Origin: Postechiella sp039985655
GTDB taxonomy: Bacteria > Bacteroidota > Bacteroidia > Flavobacteriales > Flavobacteriaceae
Assembly: GCA_039985655.1 (NCBI GenBank)
Contig: JBDWSF010000018.1
Span: 186,001-250,000, forward strand
Direction of reading: 5' to 3'
DNA: 64,000 nt
The translations under genes and the position numbers were made by a program. Shown one piece after another: positions 17,340 to 25,621 of the stretch. Positions within the stretch are counted from its first letter, which is position 1; every line of letters starts with the position of its first letter. The notes below the pieces were generated by a model. The model worked only from the letters and a program-made list of their open reading frames with translations, did no database searches and was not told the origin of the DNA.

Positions 17340-17711
17340 TTAGTTTATTTTGTAAGCAATTCCTTTTTGTTTTTTTGTTTCGCCTACGTATGAGTATTCG
17401 TAGGTATAAGACGAATCGGTAGTTGTTAGTATCTTTAAATGGATGTCTTTATGCTCTGCCATGTTTTTAGGGCTGATGGTCTTAAAAATCACTTCACAAT
17501 CATTTATCCATCTTAAGTTAGAGGAATCTATTTTATTGTTGTAGGTTTCAATCTGTATTTCTTTGTTTCTTTTGAATTTAGACTTGTAAAGGACGTCGCT
17601 AATTATGACTTCGCTGTAAAACTCACCTGTTTTAAAATCTTTACAATTCCTTTCTCTTTCATAACAACTTGTAAAAAGTAAAAGCGATAAACAAGTAAGG
17701 GGGATTTTCAT
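17340..17711 (-). CDS. Small putative lipoprotein
   Basis: A protein of about 123 residues. From the ATG at 17711 it begins MKIPLTCLSLLLFTSCYE, a lipoprotein signal peptide with lipobox LFTSC; the six extra N-terminal codons available upstream add nothing to the signal. The mature part contains CKDFKTGEFY and SSNLRWINDCEVIF, suggesting a small beta-rich domain. Function is unknown. A TAGTTTTG -7-type box lies just upstream on the minus strand (17734-17727). It sits directly downstream of the XRE regulator gene on the same strand. Confidence 0.65.
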   Translation of the reverse strand: MKIPLTCLSLLLFTSCYERERNCKDFKTGEFYSEVIISDVLYKSKFKRNKEIQIETYNNKIDSSNLRWINDCEVIFKTISPKNMAEHKDIHLKILTTTDSSYTYEYSYVGETKKQKGIAYKIN

Positions 17712-17748
17712 AATATGAGTTTTTGGCAAAACTAATTAAAGATTATGA

Positions 17749-18117
17749 TTAATTCTCAAAATTTTTAAAACTACCATCAGAATAAAAAACAACAATACGT
17801 TCTATGGTTTTGTTTGTTTCTGTTTTATGTGTTTCAAATGTTTTTACAATTTCTTTTGGTAAATCTGTTTTTGTAGAAGTAGTAGGTTTCGTTTTTGGAA
17901 ATTCACCTTTTCCATTTAATAGCCAGTACAATTCAACTTCAGGAAAGGTGGAAAGTACTTTTAAAACAAAATCTAAACTAGGCTTGTTTCTGCCTGAAAG
18001 TATATGTGATATGCTAGAGCGCTGTGCGCTTATTTTTTCAGCAAAAGAAGATGCTGATTCTCCATAATATTCTATTACTTTTTTTAGTCTTTTGGCGAAA
18101 TCTTCATTGTTTATCAT
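17749..18117 (-). CDS. XRE-family (Cro/CI HTH) transcriptional regulator
   Basis: A 122-residue regulator with an N-terminal Cro/CI-type helix-turn-helix at about 10-65 (SASSFAEKISAQRSSISHIL then SGRNKPSLDFVLKVLSTFP). A Thr/Lys-rich linker (about 75-100) and a short C-terminal tail follow. No phage or toxin gene is next to it, so it looks like a chromosomal regulator. Its own upstream region carries a palindrome (18145-18158) overlapping a TACATTTG -7-type box, and related palindromes precede the divergent M14 peptidase gene. Autoregulation and control of that gene are therefore likely, by inference. Confidence 0.85.
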   Translation of the reverse strand: MINNEDFAKRLKKVIEYYGESASSFAEKISAQRSSISHILSGRNKPSLDFVLKVLSTFPEVELYWLLNGKGEFPKTKPTTSTKTDLPKEIVKTFETHKTETNKTIERIVVFYSDGSFKNFEN

Positions 18118-18144
18118 TGTAAACTAGGTTAAGGTGTAGATTGT

Positions 18145-18158
18145 TTTACAAATGTAAC
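18145..18158. promoter_or_regulatory. Palindromic operator candidate upstream of the XRE gene
   Basis: TTTACAAATGTAAC, an inverted repeat of form TTTACA-N2-TGTAAM, lies 28-41 bp before the XRE start codon. On the minus strand it contains TACATTTG, a -7-type element, so a bound repressor would block it. Another TTTACA half site follows at 18169-18174. Confidence 0.5.
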
Positions 18159-18364
18159 AATAATATTGTTTTACAGGAGTGTGTTTGTTGTTAAAACTGT
18201 ATTTTTGTTGTATTTAAGCTTTATGTGATGTGGTTTAATTGATTGAAATTAAGGTTTCTACTTGTTGTTTTTTAATGGTTATGATTTTGCGAGCTCATAT
18301 TTTGTAAATAGTATTCATTTAATATTGTTTCGTGTTTACATTAATAAACAAAATCAAATAAATT

Positions 18365-18406
18365 AATGTTTACATTTGTAAAATTGTAAATGTTTACATT
18401 TGTAGC
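18365..18406. promoter_or_regulatory. Twin palindromic operators before the M14 peptidase gene
   Basis: A 16-bp direct repeat AATGTTTACATTTGTA occurs at 18365-18380 and 18389-18404, spaced 24 bp. The first includes the perfect palindrome TTTACA-TT-TGTAAA (18369-18382); the second has TTTACATTTGTAGC. Each contains TACATTTG on the plus strand, so a -7 element is embedded in the operator. The start codon is at 18420. The rest of the 302-bp gap is AT-rich with a TTTACA half site near 18335. Confidence 0.55.
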
Positions 18407-18419
18407 ATAAATAAATTCA

Positions 18420-19565
18420 ATGAAAATAGAAGAGCTACAGTCACAGTTTTTAAAGCATAAAGAAACGAGTCTTTATCATAGATATATTACGAATAATCAT
18501 ATAGAACCTTTGCTAGAAAAATTAGGTTCTAAAATGGAAATTAATGTCATTGGTGAATCTGTTTTGAAACAACCTATTCATTCTATAAAAATTGGAACTG
18601 GAGATAAAAAAGTTTTAATGTGGTCCCAAATGCATGGAAACGAATCGACAACTACAAAGGCTGTTTTTGATTTATTAAACACATTGGTTGGTGATGAAAA
18701 AGATGCAAACTTTATATTAGAAGCATGTACTTTATATATAATTCCGATTTTAAATCCGGATGGAGCAAATGCTTATACACGAATAAATGCAAATGAAATA
18801 GATTTAAATAGGGATGCGCAAGCATTGACTCAACCAGAAAGTAAAGTTTTAAAAGCTGTATTTAATACGTTTAAGCCCGATTTTTGTTTAAATCTGCATG
18901 GGCAGCGTACCATTTTTAGTGCGGGTGAAACAAATAAGGTCGCTACGGTGTCTTTTTTAGCACCAGCTCAAGACGAAAATTGCACGATTACATCCAATAG
19001 AAAGGTGGCAATGGAAGTTATTGCTGCAATGAATAAAACACTTCAGAAGGTGATACCAAATCAAGTCGGTGTGTATGACGATGCTTATAATATAAACTGC
19101 GTTGGGGATACATTTCAAACTAAAAATGTGCCTACTATTTTGTTTGAAGCTGGGCATTATACAGACGATTACGGGCGAGAGGAAACTAGAAAGTATATTT
19201 ATATGTCGCTTTGGTCTGCTGTTTATTATATTGCAAATAACGATGTTTTAGGAACTGAATTTGAATCGTATTTAGATATCCCGGAAAATGGTAAACGGTT
19301 TTTAGATGTTATTATAAGACGTGCTAAAATTGATGGTAAAATAGCTGATGTTGGATTTTTATTTAAAGAAACATTGATTAATAATAAAATTGAATTTATA
19401 CCAAAAGTGGAAAAAATTGAAGATTTAAGTTCCTTTTATGGACATAAAGAAATTGATGCTAAAGGAGTTGAAGTATTGGGGGAAGATGACTTAAAACTTG
19501 AAGTTGGACACGAAAACGTTTTCGTAAATTTAAATAATGAGAAAACTGTGCTTTTTTCGAAATAA
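18420..19565 (+). CDS. M14-family zinc carboxypeptidase-like protein
   Basis: A 381-residue protein without signal peptide, so cytosolic. Zinc ligands of the M14 fold are readable: HGNE (His72, Glu75) and LNLHGQR (His160), with the DLNRD segment (Arg131) and a likely catalytic Glu in ILFEAGHY (Glu243). The catalytic domain occupies about 45-270; the remaining about 110 residues form a small extra domain. M14 proteins hydrolyse C-terminal residues or related amide bonds; the substrate here is unknown. It precedes an Lrp/AsnC regulator by 70 bp and is divergent from an XRE regulator with shared palindromes. Confidence 0.8.
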   Translation: MKIEELQSQFLKHKETSLYHRYITNNHIEPLLEKLGSKMEINVIGESVLKQPIHSIKIGTGDKKVLMWSQMHGNESTTTKAVFDLLNTLVGDEKDANFILEACTLYIIPILNPDGANAYTRINANEIDLNRDAQALTQPESKVLKAVFNTFKPDFCLNLHGQRTIFSAGETNKVATVSFLAPAQDENCTITSNRKVAMEVIAAMNKTLQKVIPNQVGVYDDAYNINCVGDTFQTKNVPTILFEAGHYTDDYGREETRKYIYMSLWSAVYYIANNDVLGTEFESYLDIPENGKRFLDVIIRRAKIDGKIADVGFLFKETLINNKIEFIPKVEKIEDLSSFYGHKEIDAKGVEVLGEDDLKLEVGHENVFVNLNNEKTVLFSK

Positions 19566-19603
19566 ATCGCATGAATAATGCATATTTATTAAACAAAATG
19601 TAT

Positions 19604-19611
19604 TAATTTTG
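19604..19611 (+). promoter_or_regulatory. Possible -7 element before the Lrp-family gene
   Basis: TAATTTTG fits TAnnTTTG and lies 25-32 bp before the start codon at 19636. No clear TTG is found at the right distance, so support is partial. Confidence 0.35.
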
Positions 19612-19635
19612 CATTATACTTAGGAATAATTAATT

Positions 19636-20115
19636 ATGGGAAAAATTAAATTAGACGAAATCGATCATCAAATTCTTGATATGTTAATAGATAACACAAG
19701 AATACCTTTTACAGATATTGCAAAAAAACTTTTAATCTCAGCAGGAACAGTACATGTTCGTGTAAAGAAAATGGAAGAATCTGGAATTATAAGAGGATCA
19801 TCTTTAACTTTAGATTATAAAAAATTAGGCTATTCATTTATTGCCTACGTTGGTGTGTATTTAAATAATACATCGCAGACTAAATTTGTTTTAGAGCGTG
19901 TTAACGAAATACCATTTGTAACCGTTGCACATATTACAACTGGGAAATTTAATATTTTCTGTAAAATTAGAGCAAGAAGCACAGAGCACGCAAAAGAAGT
20001 TATCTTTAAATTAGATGATATTGAAGGCGTTTATAGAACAGAAACTATGATATCTCTTGAAGAAAGTATTAACGATAAAAAACGTTTGATGCATTCTATT
20101 TTTAATGAGATGTAA
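19636..20115 (+). CDS. Lrp/AsnC-family transcriptional regulator
   Basis: A 159-residue regulator. An N-terminal winged HTH covers about 5-60 (IDHQILDMLIDNTRIPFTDI, then KLLISAGTVHVRVKKMEESG), followed by the LDYKKLGYSFIAYVGVYL strand that opens the RAM/AsnC ligand-binding domain at about 65-150. Proteins of this family bind amino acids or other small molecules and act as dimers or octamers. The gene immediately follows the M14 peptidase gene, and the pairing may mean that peptide or amino-acid levels are sensed, which is inference. A terminator follows. Confidence 0.9.
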   Translation: MGKIKLDEIDHQILDMLIDNTRIPFTDIAKKLLISAGTVHVRVKKMEESGIIRGSSLTLDYKKLGYSFIAYVGVYLNNTSQTKFVLERVNEIPFVTVAHITTGKFNIFCKIRARSTEHAKEVIFKLDDIEGVYRTETMISLEESINDKKRLMHSIFNEM

Positions 20116-20137
20116 TAGCGTATTACATTAATAAGAA

Positions 20138-20168
20138 CAAAAAACATCCTTTGGGGTGTTTTTTTATT
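20138..20168 (+). terminator. Rho-independent terminator after the Lrp-family gene
   Basis: AAAAAACATCC pairs with GGGTGTTTTTT (one T-G pair) around a short loop and is followed by a T run, 25 bp after the stop codon. Confidence 0.8.
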
Positions 20169-20279
20169 TAATATGATTTCTCTATTCTTTTGAGGGTGAA
20201 ATATAACAATTCAAAGAAAATTTTTGATGCATAAAATTAAATACGTGATATTTGAAATTATTTATATATAACTAATTCT

Positions 20280-21731
20280 ATGATATTTAATTCTCTTGAG
20301 TTTTTCATATTTCTTCTTATTGTTTTTTTTATTTACTGGTTTGTCTTAAAAAAAAGTTTAAAAACTCAGAATATTCTTTTATTAGTTGCAAGTTATTTTT
20401 TCTATGGTTGTTGGGATTGGAGGTTTTTAGCATTGATTTTATTAAGTACGATTGTAGATTATTTTATTGGGATAAAAATATGTTCTAATGAAAATAATTT
20501 AAACAGGAAAAAATGGCTTTGGTGTAGTGTCATTTTTAATATAGGACTTTTAGGTTTTTTTAAATATTATAATTTTTTTGTCGATTCTTGGATCGATCTG
20601 TTTTCTGCTTTCGGTTATAGTCTCAGAAGTTCTTGGACATTAAAGGTTATACTTCCTGTAGGTATTTCTTTTTATACCTTTCAAACGATGTCCTATTCGT
20701 TTGATATTTATTATAAAAAACTTAAACCTACAAAGGATTTTTTATCATTCGCCACTTTTGTTAGTTTTTTTCCTCAATTAGTGGCAGGACCTATAGAAAG
20801 AGCGTCCAATTTATTACCTCAAATTTCTAATAAAAGAGTCTTTAATTATAAACAAGTTATTGAAGGGGGTAAACTGATATTGTGGGGCTTATTCAAAAAA
20901 GTTGTAATAGCAGATGCTTTAGCTCCAATTGTAGATGATATTTTTTTGAATTATAGTTCTTACCCTGCATCGACCCTTGTATTAGGAGTTTTCTTTTTTA
21001 GTTTTCAAATTTATGGGGATTTTAGTGGTTATTCTGATATTGCTATTGGAGTAGCTAAGTTATTTGGTATTGAGTTAATGTCAAATTTTAAATTTCCTTA
21101 TTTTTCAAGAAACATATCTGAATTTTGGAGAAGGTGGCATATTTCTTTATCAACCTGGTTTCGATCTTATTTATATATCCCTATAGGCGGATCTAGAGGG
21201 TCAAAATTAAAAGTGATTAGAAACGTATTTGTGATTTTTGTTATTAGCGGTCTTTGGCATGGTGCAAATTGGACTTTTGTTTTTTGGGGTTGTATACATG
21301 CTATTATATTTATACCAATGATTTTATTAGGTAAAAAAAATAATTATAAAAATGATGTTATTGCAGAAAACACTGTATTACCGAGTTTTAAAGAGTTCTT
21401 AAGAGTTCTATTAGTCTTTTCTATTGTTACTTTTTCATGGGTGTTTTTTAGGTCAGAATCTATTTTTGAAGCATTTAGTTATATCAAACGTATTATTTTA
21501 GACTTCTCATACGTGAACTATATGCACCCTCAAGGATTTAGAATGTTAGACTATTATATTTTAATTTTTGTGTTTGTATTATATGAATATATAATAAGGA
21601 AAGATGAACGTTCTCCGTTTAAAATTAAATCAAAAGTAGTTAGGTTTGTCGTTTATACATTAGTCATCTTTGGTATATTATTATTTTATGATGACCATAT
21701 CGATAGGTCATTTATCTATTTTCAATTTTAG
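20280..21731 (+). CDS. MBOAT-family membrane O-acyltransferase (AlgI-like), first of three
   Basis: A 483-residue polytopic membrane protein of the MBOAT family, which passes acyl groups (usually acetyl) from cytoplasmic donors across the membrane to extracytoplasmic glycans. The catalytic His is in SGLWHGANW (His327), and the second conserved His is in EFWRRWHISL (His287). FFPQLVAGPIERA (about 163-175) and DFSGYSDIAIG (about 247-257) are further family signatures. About ten hydrophobic segments are present. The next gene, 5 bp downstream, encodes an SGNH-type partner, the usual two-protein arrangement for O-acetylation of polysaccharides. Two close relatives are encoded at 39562-40980 and 41929-43371. 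Confidence 0.92.
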   Translation: MIFNSLEFFIFLLIVFFIYWFVLKKSLKTQNILLLVASYFFYGCWDWRFLALILLSTIVDYFIGIKICSNENNLNRKKWLWCSVIFNIGLLGFFKYYNFFVDSWIDLFSAFGYSLRSSWTLKVILPVGISFYTFQTMSYSFDIYYKKLKPTKDFLSFATFVSFFPQLVAGPIERASNLLPQISNKRVFNYKQVIEGGKLILWGLFKKVVIADALAPIVDDIFLNYSSYPASTLVLGVFFFSFQIYGDFSGYSDIAIGVAKLFGIELMSNFKFPYFSRNISEFWRRWHISLSTWFRSYLYIPIGGSRGSKLKVIRNVFVIFVISGLWHGANWTFVFWGCIHAIIFIPMILLGKKNNYKNDVIAENTVLPSFKEFLRVLLVFSIVTFSWVFFRSESIFEAFSYIKRIILDFSYVNYMHPQGFRMLDYYILIFVFVLYEYIIRKDERSPFKIKSKVVRFVVYTLVIFGILLFYDDHIDRSFIYFQF

Positions 21732-21736
21732 AAGAA

Positions 21737-22705
21737 ATGAAAAAAATTTATAAAAAAAGTATCTTGTATGTTGTGCTAATTCTTCTTTTGCTTGAAATTT
21801 TAATTCGCGTTTTTTATTTAACAAAAGATTATCCAACTCGATATGTTGATAAGTATAAGGTCGAAAAATGGAAACCAAATCAAGTAGGTTATTCGGTAAC
21901 AGGTCTAAGGCGCCAGAACTTTTCTGAATACCGTATAAATAGTTCGGGTTTTAATTCTTACCGGGAATATAAGCCTTTAGAAAATAAGTTAGAATTAGCT
22001 TTAGTTGGCGATTCTTATATAGAAGGGTTTCATCAGCATTATTATAACTCAATAGGAAAAAAAATCGAAAAAAAAACTGAAGGATTAGAAGTTTATGAGT
22101 TTGGTTATGCAGGTTATGATTTAGCGGATCAATTACATTTAATACACCAGTATAAATCAACGTTTGATTTAATTGACCACGTTGTAGTTAGTTTTAATTA
22201 TAAATATGATTTAGAAAGAGATAAGTACAACGTTTTAGAACATAGGATGAGATTAGAATCTCCTTTTTATAAAGTTTTGCAGAAAAGTAAATTATTAGTT
22301 TATCTACAAAAAAATGGAATGTTTGATGCTCCTAGAAATTTGGTAGCTAGTTTTTTTAAAAAATCTAAATCTAAGACAGACCAAAGTGATAAAAGTTCTC
22401 TTATTAATAAAGCTATAAATAAAGAATTAGAGTTAAAAAAGAACACTTATAACTTCGAAATGCTTGTTGATAAATATGGGTTTGATAAATCACGATTTAT
22501 ATTTCTTTTGGACAGTAGTAAAACACCCCAAAAGTTTCTTAGGTATTTGGGTGAGAATGGTTTTAGATATATCGATTTTTATAAGGTACTACAACAATCA
22601 ACAAAACCTACAACTTTAATTTATGACATGCATTGGAATAACCATGGCAGAGATTTAATAGCAGATTTAATAGTAGATTTTTATAAGCCTATATTAATTA
22701 AATAA
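21737..22705 (+). CDS. Membrane-anchored SGNH-type partner of the first MBOAT
   Basis: A 322-residue protein with one N-terminal membrane segment (about 8-25) and an extracytoplasmic domain. A GDSYIEGF block (Ser93) and DMHWNNHG near the C-terminus (Asp297, His299 or His303) give the Ser/Asp/His set of SGNH hydrolases and acetyltransferases. Such proteins take the acyl group delivered by the MBOAT and place it on the glycan. The gene follows the MBOAT after 5 bp and is the last of this plus-strand pair; the convergent FemAB-like gene ends 3 bp further on. Acetyl as the acyl group is the common case, not proven here. Confidence 0.75.
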   Translation: MKKIYKKSILYVVLILLLLEILIRVFYLTKDYPTRYVDKYKVEKWKPNQVGYSVTGLRRQNFSEYRINSSGFNSYREYKPLENKLELALVGDSYIEGFHQHYYNSIGKKIEKKTEGLEVYEFGYAGYDLADQLHLIHQYKSTFDLIDHVVVSFNYKYDLERDKYNVLEHRMRLESPFYKVLQKSKLLVYLQKNGMFDAPRNLVASFFKKSKSKTDQSDKSSLINKAINKELELKKNTYNFEMLVDKYGFDKSRFIFLLDSSKTPQKFLRYLGENGFRYIDFYKVLQQSTKPTTLIYDMHWNNHGRDLIADLIVDFYKPILIK

Positions 22706-22708
22706 GTG

Positions 22709-24829
22709 TTATTCGTTATATCTATATAATGGAAAAAATGAAATGTCTTTGCTTAATTCTTTATTTTCAACCAATTCATCATAAATTTTTGTATTTGCTA
22801 TGTACTTCCATACCTTAAAAGGTTTGAAATCTTTTGAAAAAGAAGATTTAAATTTAAATAATTCATCTTCATTGTTTCCTAGTCCACCTCCTAAATTAAA
22901 AAAAATATATTTCTCATTGGTTGCTCTTACTCTCATTTCATCAATTAGAAGTCTAATTGGCGATAAATTCAAATATTCATTTTTAGTGCCAGATATATGG
23001 TATTGAATTATGTTGTTAGTCTTTACCATCATAGCAGCACATGCGTACTCATTGGTTTCTTTATGTAATGCGAATAAGATATCTATATCATAATCTTTAC
23101 TATTAACCAAGTCATAATAATAAGTTTTAGGGAAATAATACATGTCTTTGGCGTTAACTCGATCCATGTTTTCAGAATAAATATCAATAAAATGTTCTAT
23201 ATCTTCTTTTTTATTACTAACAATGACATCACAATTTTTTCTTATTTTATTTGTTCTGCTTTTGGTAGATTTAGAATACAAAGCACGTTGTTCTTCCAGT
23301 GGTTTTGTTAAATCTATGTTTACAACATTACCTAAATTTAAAATCTCTCCCATTCCGACTAGGGTAAAATCCTGATTATTTATGTAGGGATTTAATCTAG
23401 AAAAAACTGACACAATGTTATTATCATGAAAATATTGATTCAATGCTGTGACAAATTCAGAATTATTAAAATTTTCATTAATGTTTTTCATTAAAGGACC
23501 AGAGTAGCCATATACAGAAGTAGCATCAAAATATGTTGTGTTTTCAATTCTTCTAATAATTAATGGAATACAAATAATACTCTCATTTTCGGTGTATTTT
23601 AATAATATTATTTTTTCTCCTTCTTGCTTTGATAGTTCATGATAATCAAAAGTATGGTAGAAATCATAATTATCAACCTGATTTAATGTTTCAGACCATT
23701 CTGTTTTAGAAGTGATAAGTTTTATGTTAGTGTCGTTTTTTTCAGGTAGAGTATCATACTTGTTATAGGCAGGGAAAAACATATTGATATTTGTTATTGG
23801 GGTGTTAAGTTCTGGTTGCTTTGTTAGTTTATTGTATATATTGTAATTAATAATTTTTCGACCTGTATAAAAGGTTACGTCTTCATCTTTTGGGAAAAAA
23901 GTTTTTTTGTATTGGTATAATCCGTCGTTGTCAGTTCTACCACCTCCTAAACTATAATGTGTTTTATTGTTTTTTATACCCCACTTTATAGCCTCAATTT
24001 TTAAAAAATCGTTAGGTCTAAGATCGAAATATTCAGAAAGTGTTCCACCTAAATGTGAAAGCATAGTTGTACTATCAATAATAATTAATTCTGCTGATAT
24101 GGGAGTGTTTTCTTTGTAAATAATAATAATAATAATCTTTCCCTGGTTATACTTTATTAAATCTTCAAAGTATGATTTTGTATAGAAATAATTTTGTTCA
24201 GCAGCATTTCTTTGCATTGTTTTTGTGTAAATATCAAAGAATGTACCTACTGTATTCGCTGTTATGTCATCTTCGTGAATTTTGGCTATGAGGTTACTTT
24301 TTTCTGCCTTTCTATAATTATTTCTTACCTTTTGTTTGAAATTACCCCAAATATCATCAAAACTTTTAATTCGACCCTTTACATTGCTAAGTGTTTCTAA
24401 TAAATGTCCAGAATATAAATTATGATTGTTATTTAAATTGAAACGGATGAATTCTGTTACGACATTATTTTTTTTATACCATAAATCAACTTCTTGCCAA
24501 AATAGAACTTTTTCTTGGTCAGTTGCATTGTTATATAAAGGTCCGCTATACCCGTAAGGTGAAGTGGCATCAAAATATTGCTCATTCAATAATAATTCGT
24601 TTTTTATTTCTCTTAAACAAATTGGCATTAAAATTTTTGGGTGATCGTCTGTTTTTAATATGAAATAACCAACACTTTTCTTATTAGTACATCCAAAATA
24701 TTGTAAAGAATGCAATGGACTAGCATGTTGAAAATCTTTCAAGACATTTTTGTAGTCTATTTGCTCTATACTATTAGAAATATTATGGTGCGTTAGGGTG
24801 TATGAGGATTGTGTTGGGGTTTTAGTCAT
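22709..24829 (-). CDS. Tandem-duplicated FemAB/GNAT-like acyltransferase
   Basis: A 706-residue soluble protein made of two homologous halves (about 1-345 and 350-706). Each half contains YFDATSPYGYSGPL or its equal YFDATSVYGYSGPL. Each has a basic KVRNNYRKAEKS / KSRTNKIRKNC segment, and a SLGGGRTDNDGLYQYKKTFF / NLGGGLGNNEDELFKFKSSF segment near its end. These are the marks of the FemAB-like, Acetyltransf_6 type GNAT fold. FemAB proteins use two fused GNAT lobes to transfer amino acids; here four lobes would be present. In glycan clusters such proteins are thought to transfer acyl or aminoacyl groups to sugars. It is the last gene of the minus-strand set with ACP and ligases. Confidence 0.75.
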   Translation of the reverse strand: MTKTPTQSSYTLTHHNISNSIEQIDYKNVLKDFQHASPLHSLQYFGCTNKKSVGYFILKTDDHPKILMPICLREIKNELLLNEQYFDATSPYGYSGPLYNNATDQEKVLFWQEVDLWYKKNNVVTEFIRFNLNNNHNLYSGHLLETLSNVKGRIKSFDDIWGNFKQKVRNNYRKAEKSNLIAKIHEDDITANTVGTFFDIYTKTMQRNAAEQNYFYTKSYFEDLIKYNQGKIIIIIIYKENTPISAELIIIDSTTMLSHLGGTLSEYFDLRPNDFLKIEAIKWGIKNNKTHYSLGGGRTDNDGLYQYKKTFFPKDEDVTFYTGRKIINYNIYNKLTKQPELNTPITNINMFFPAYNKYDTLPEKNDTNIKLITSKTEWSETLNQVDNYDFYHTFDYHELSKQEGEKIILLKYTENESIICIPLIIRRIENTTYFDATSVYGYSGPLMKNINENFNNSEFVTALNQYFHDNNIVSVFSRLNPYINNQDFTLVGMGEILNLGNVVNIDLTKPLEEQRALYSKSTKSRTNKIRKNCDVIVSNKKEDIEHFIDIYSENMDRVNAKDMYYFPKTYYYDLVNSKDYDIDILFALHKETNEYACAAMMVKTNNIIQYHISGTKNEYLNLSPIRLLIDEMRVRATNEKYIFFNLGGGLGNNEDELFKFKSSFSKDFKPFKVWKYIANTKIYDELVENKELSKDISFFPLYRYNE

Positions 24830-24893
24830 GTTACGATATATTTACATGTTTATTATGCTGTGTTATAGTATTTTACGCTTATAAATTAAAAAG

Positions 24894-25508
24894 TTACTCT
24901 TCATCACCACCTGTAAAAGTAGGCATGTTTAATCCATTAGCACTATTTATACCTTGAGGAATAATTAACCTCTTAACCGTTAATAGTAATATTTTTATAT
25001 CTAAAATTAAAGAAATGTTATTAACATACCATACGTCATAAGAGAATTTTTGTTTCCATGAAATGGAATTTCGACCTTTAATCTGAGCCCAACCTGTTAT
25101 ACCTGGTTTTACATTATGACGTTTTTTTTGTTCCTCATTATAAAGCGGTAAATATTGTGTTAATAATGGTCTAGGGCCGACTATACTCATATCTCCTTTA
25201 ATAACATTAAGGAGTTGTGGTATTTCGTCTAATGAATAATTTCTAATAAAAAGTCCAATTTTAGTAACCCGTTTTTCAAAAGGTAAAAATTCGCCATGTG
25301 CATCTTTTTTATCATTCATTGTTTTAAACTTGATAATTTTAAAAACTTTTTCATCTTTGCCTGGCCTTTCTTGAAAAAATAAGGCTTTTCTATTGTTTAA
25401 AATGTACAAAATAATATAAACTATTATAAAAAGAGGGAAGAGCATTAAAAAGGCAAATATTGAGATTAATAAATCTAGAATTCTTTTTAAGATTAGGTAT
25501 GTTTTCAT
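24894..25508 (-). CDS. Initiating sugar-1-phosphate transferase (PglC-like) A
   Basis: A 204-residue monotopic phosphoglycosyl transferase (bacterial sugar transferase family, short PglC-like form). One N-terminal reentrant/membrane helix (about 10-35) precedes IIKFKTMND, the catalytic Asp-Glu pair in YSLDEIPQLLNVIKGDMS, IVGPRPLL and NVKPGITGWAQIKGRN. It would attach the first sugar phosphate to undecaprenyl phosphate. A very similar enzyme is encoded at 28079-28702 in the same direction, so this region encodes two initiation enzymes. Sugar specificity cannot be told by eye. Confidence 0.9.
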   Translation of the reverse strand: MKTYLILKRILDLLISIFAFLMLFPLFIIVYIILYILNNRKALFFQERPGKDEKVFKIIKFKTMNDKKDAHGEFLPFEKRVTKIGLFIRNYSLDEIPQLLNVIKGDMSIVGPRPLLTQYLPLYNEEQKKRHNVKPGITGWAQIKGRNSISWKQKFSYDVWYVNNISLILDIKILLLTVKRLIIPQGINSANGLNMPTFTGGDEE

Positions 25509-25621
25509 TTTATAAAAATATTATTCAAAAGTGTTATAGCATTATAATTTGGATGAAATGTACGTTTTTAAGGTGTGCACACAAATTACATGAATTTTTA
25601 TTTTAAGTGTGTTTATTATTT

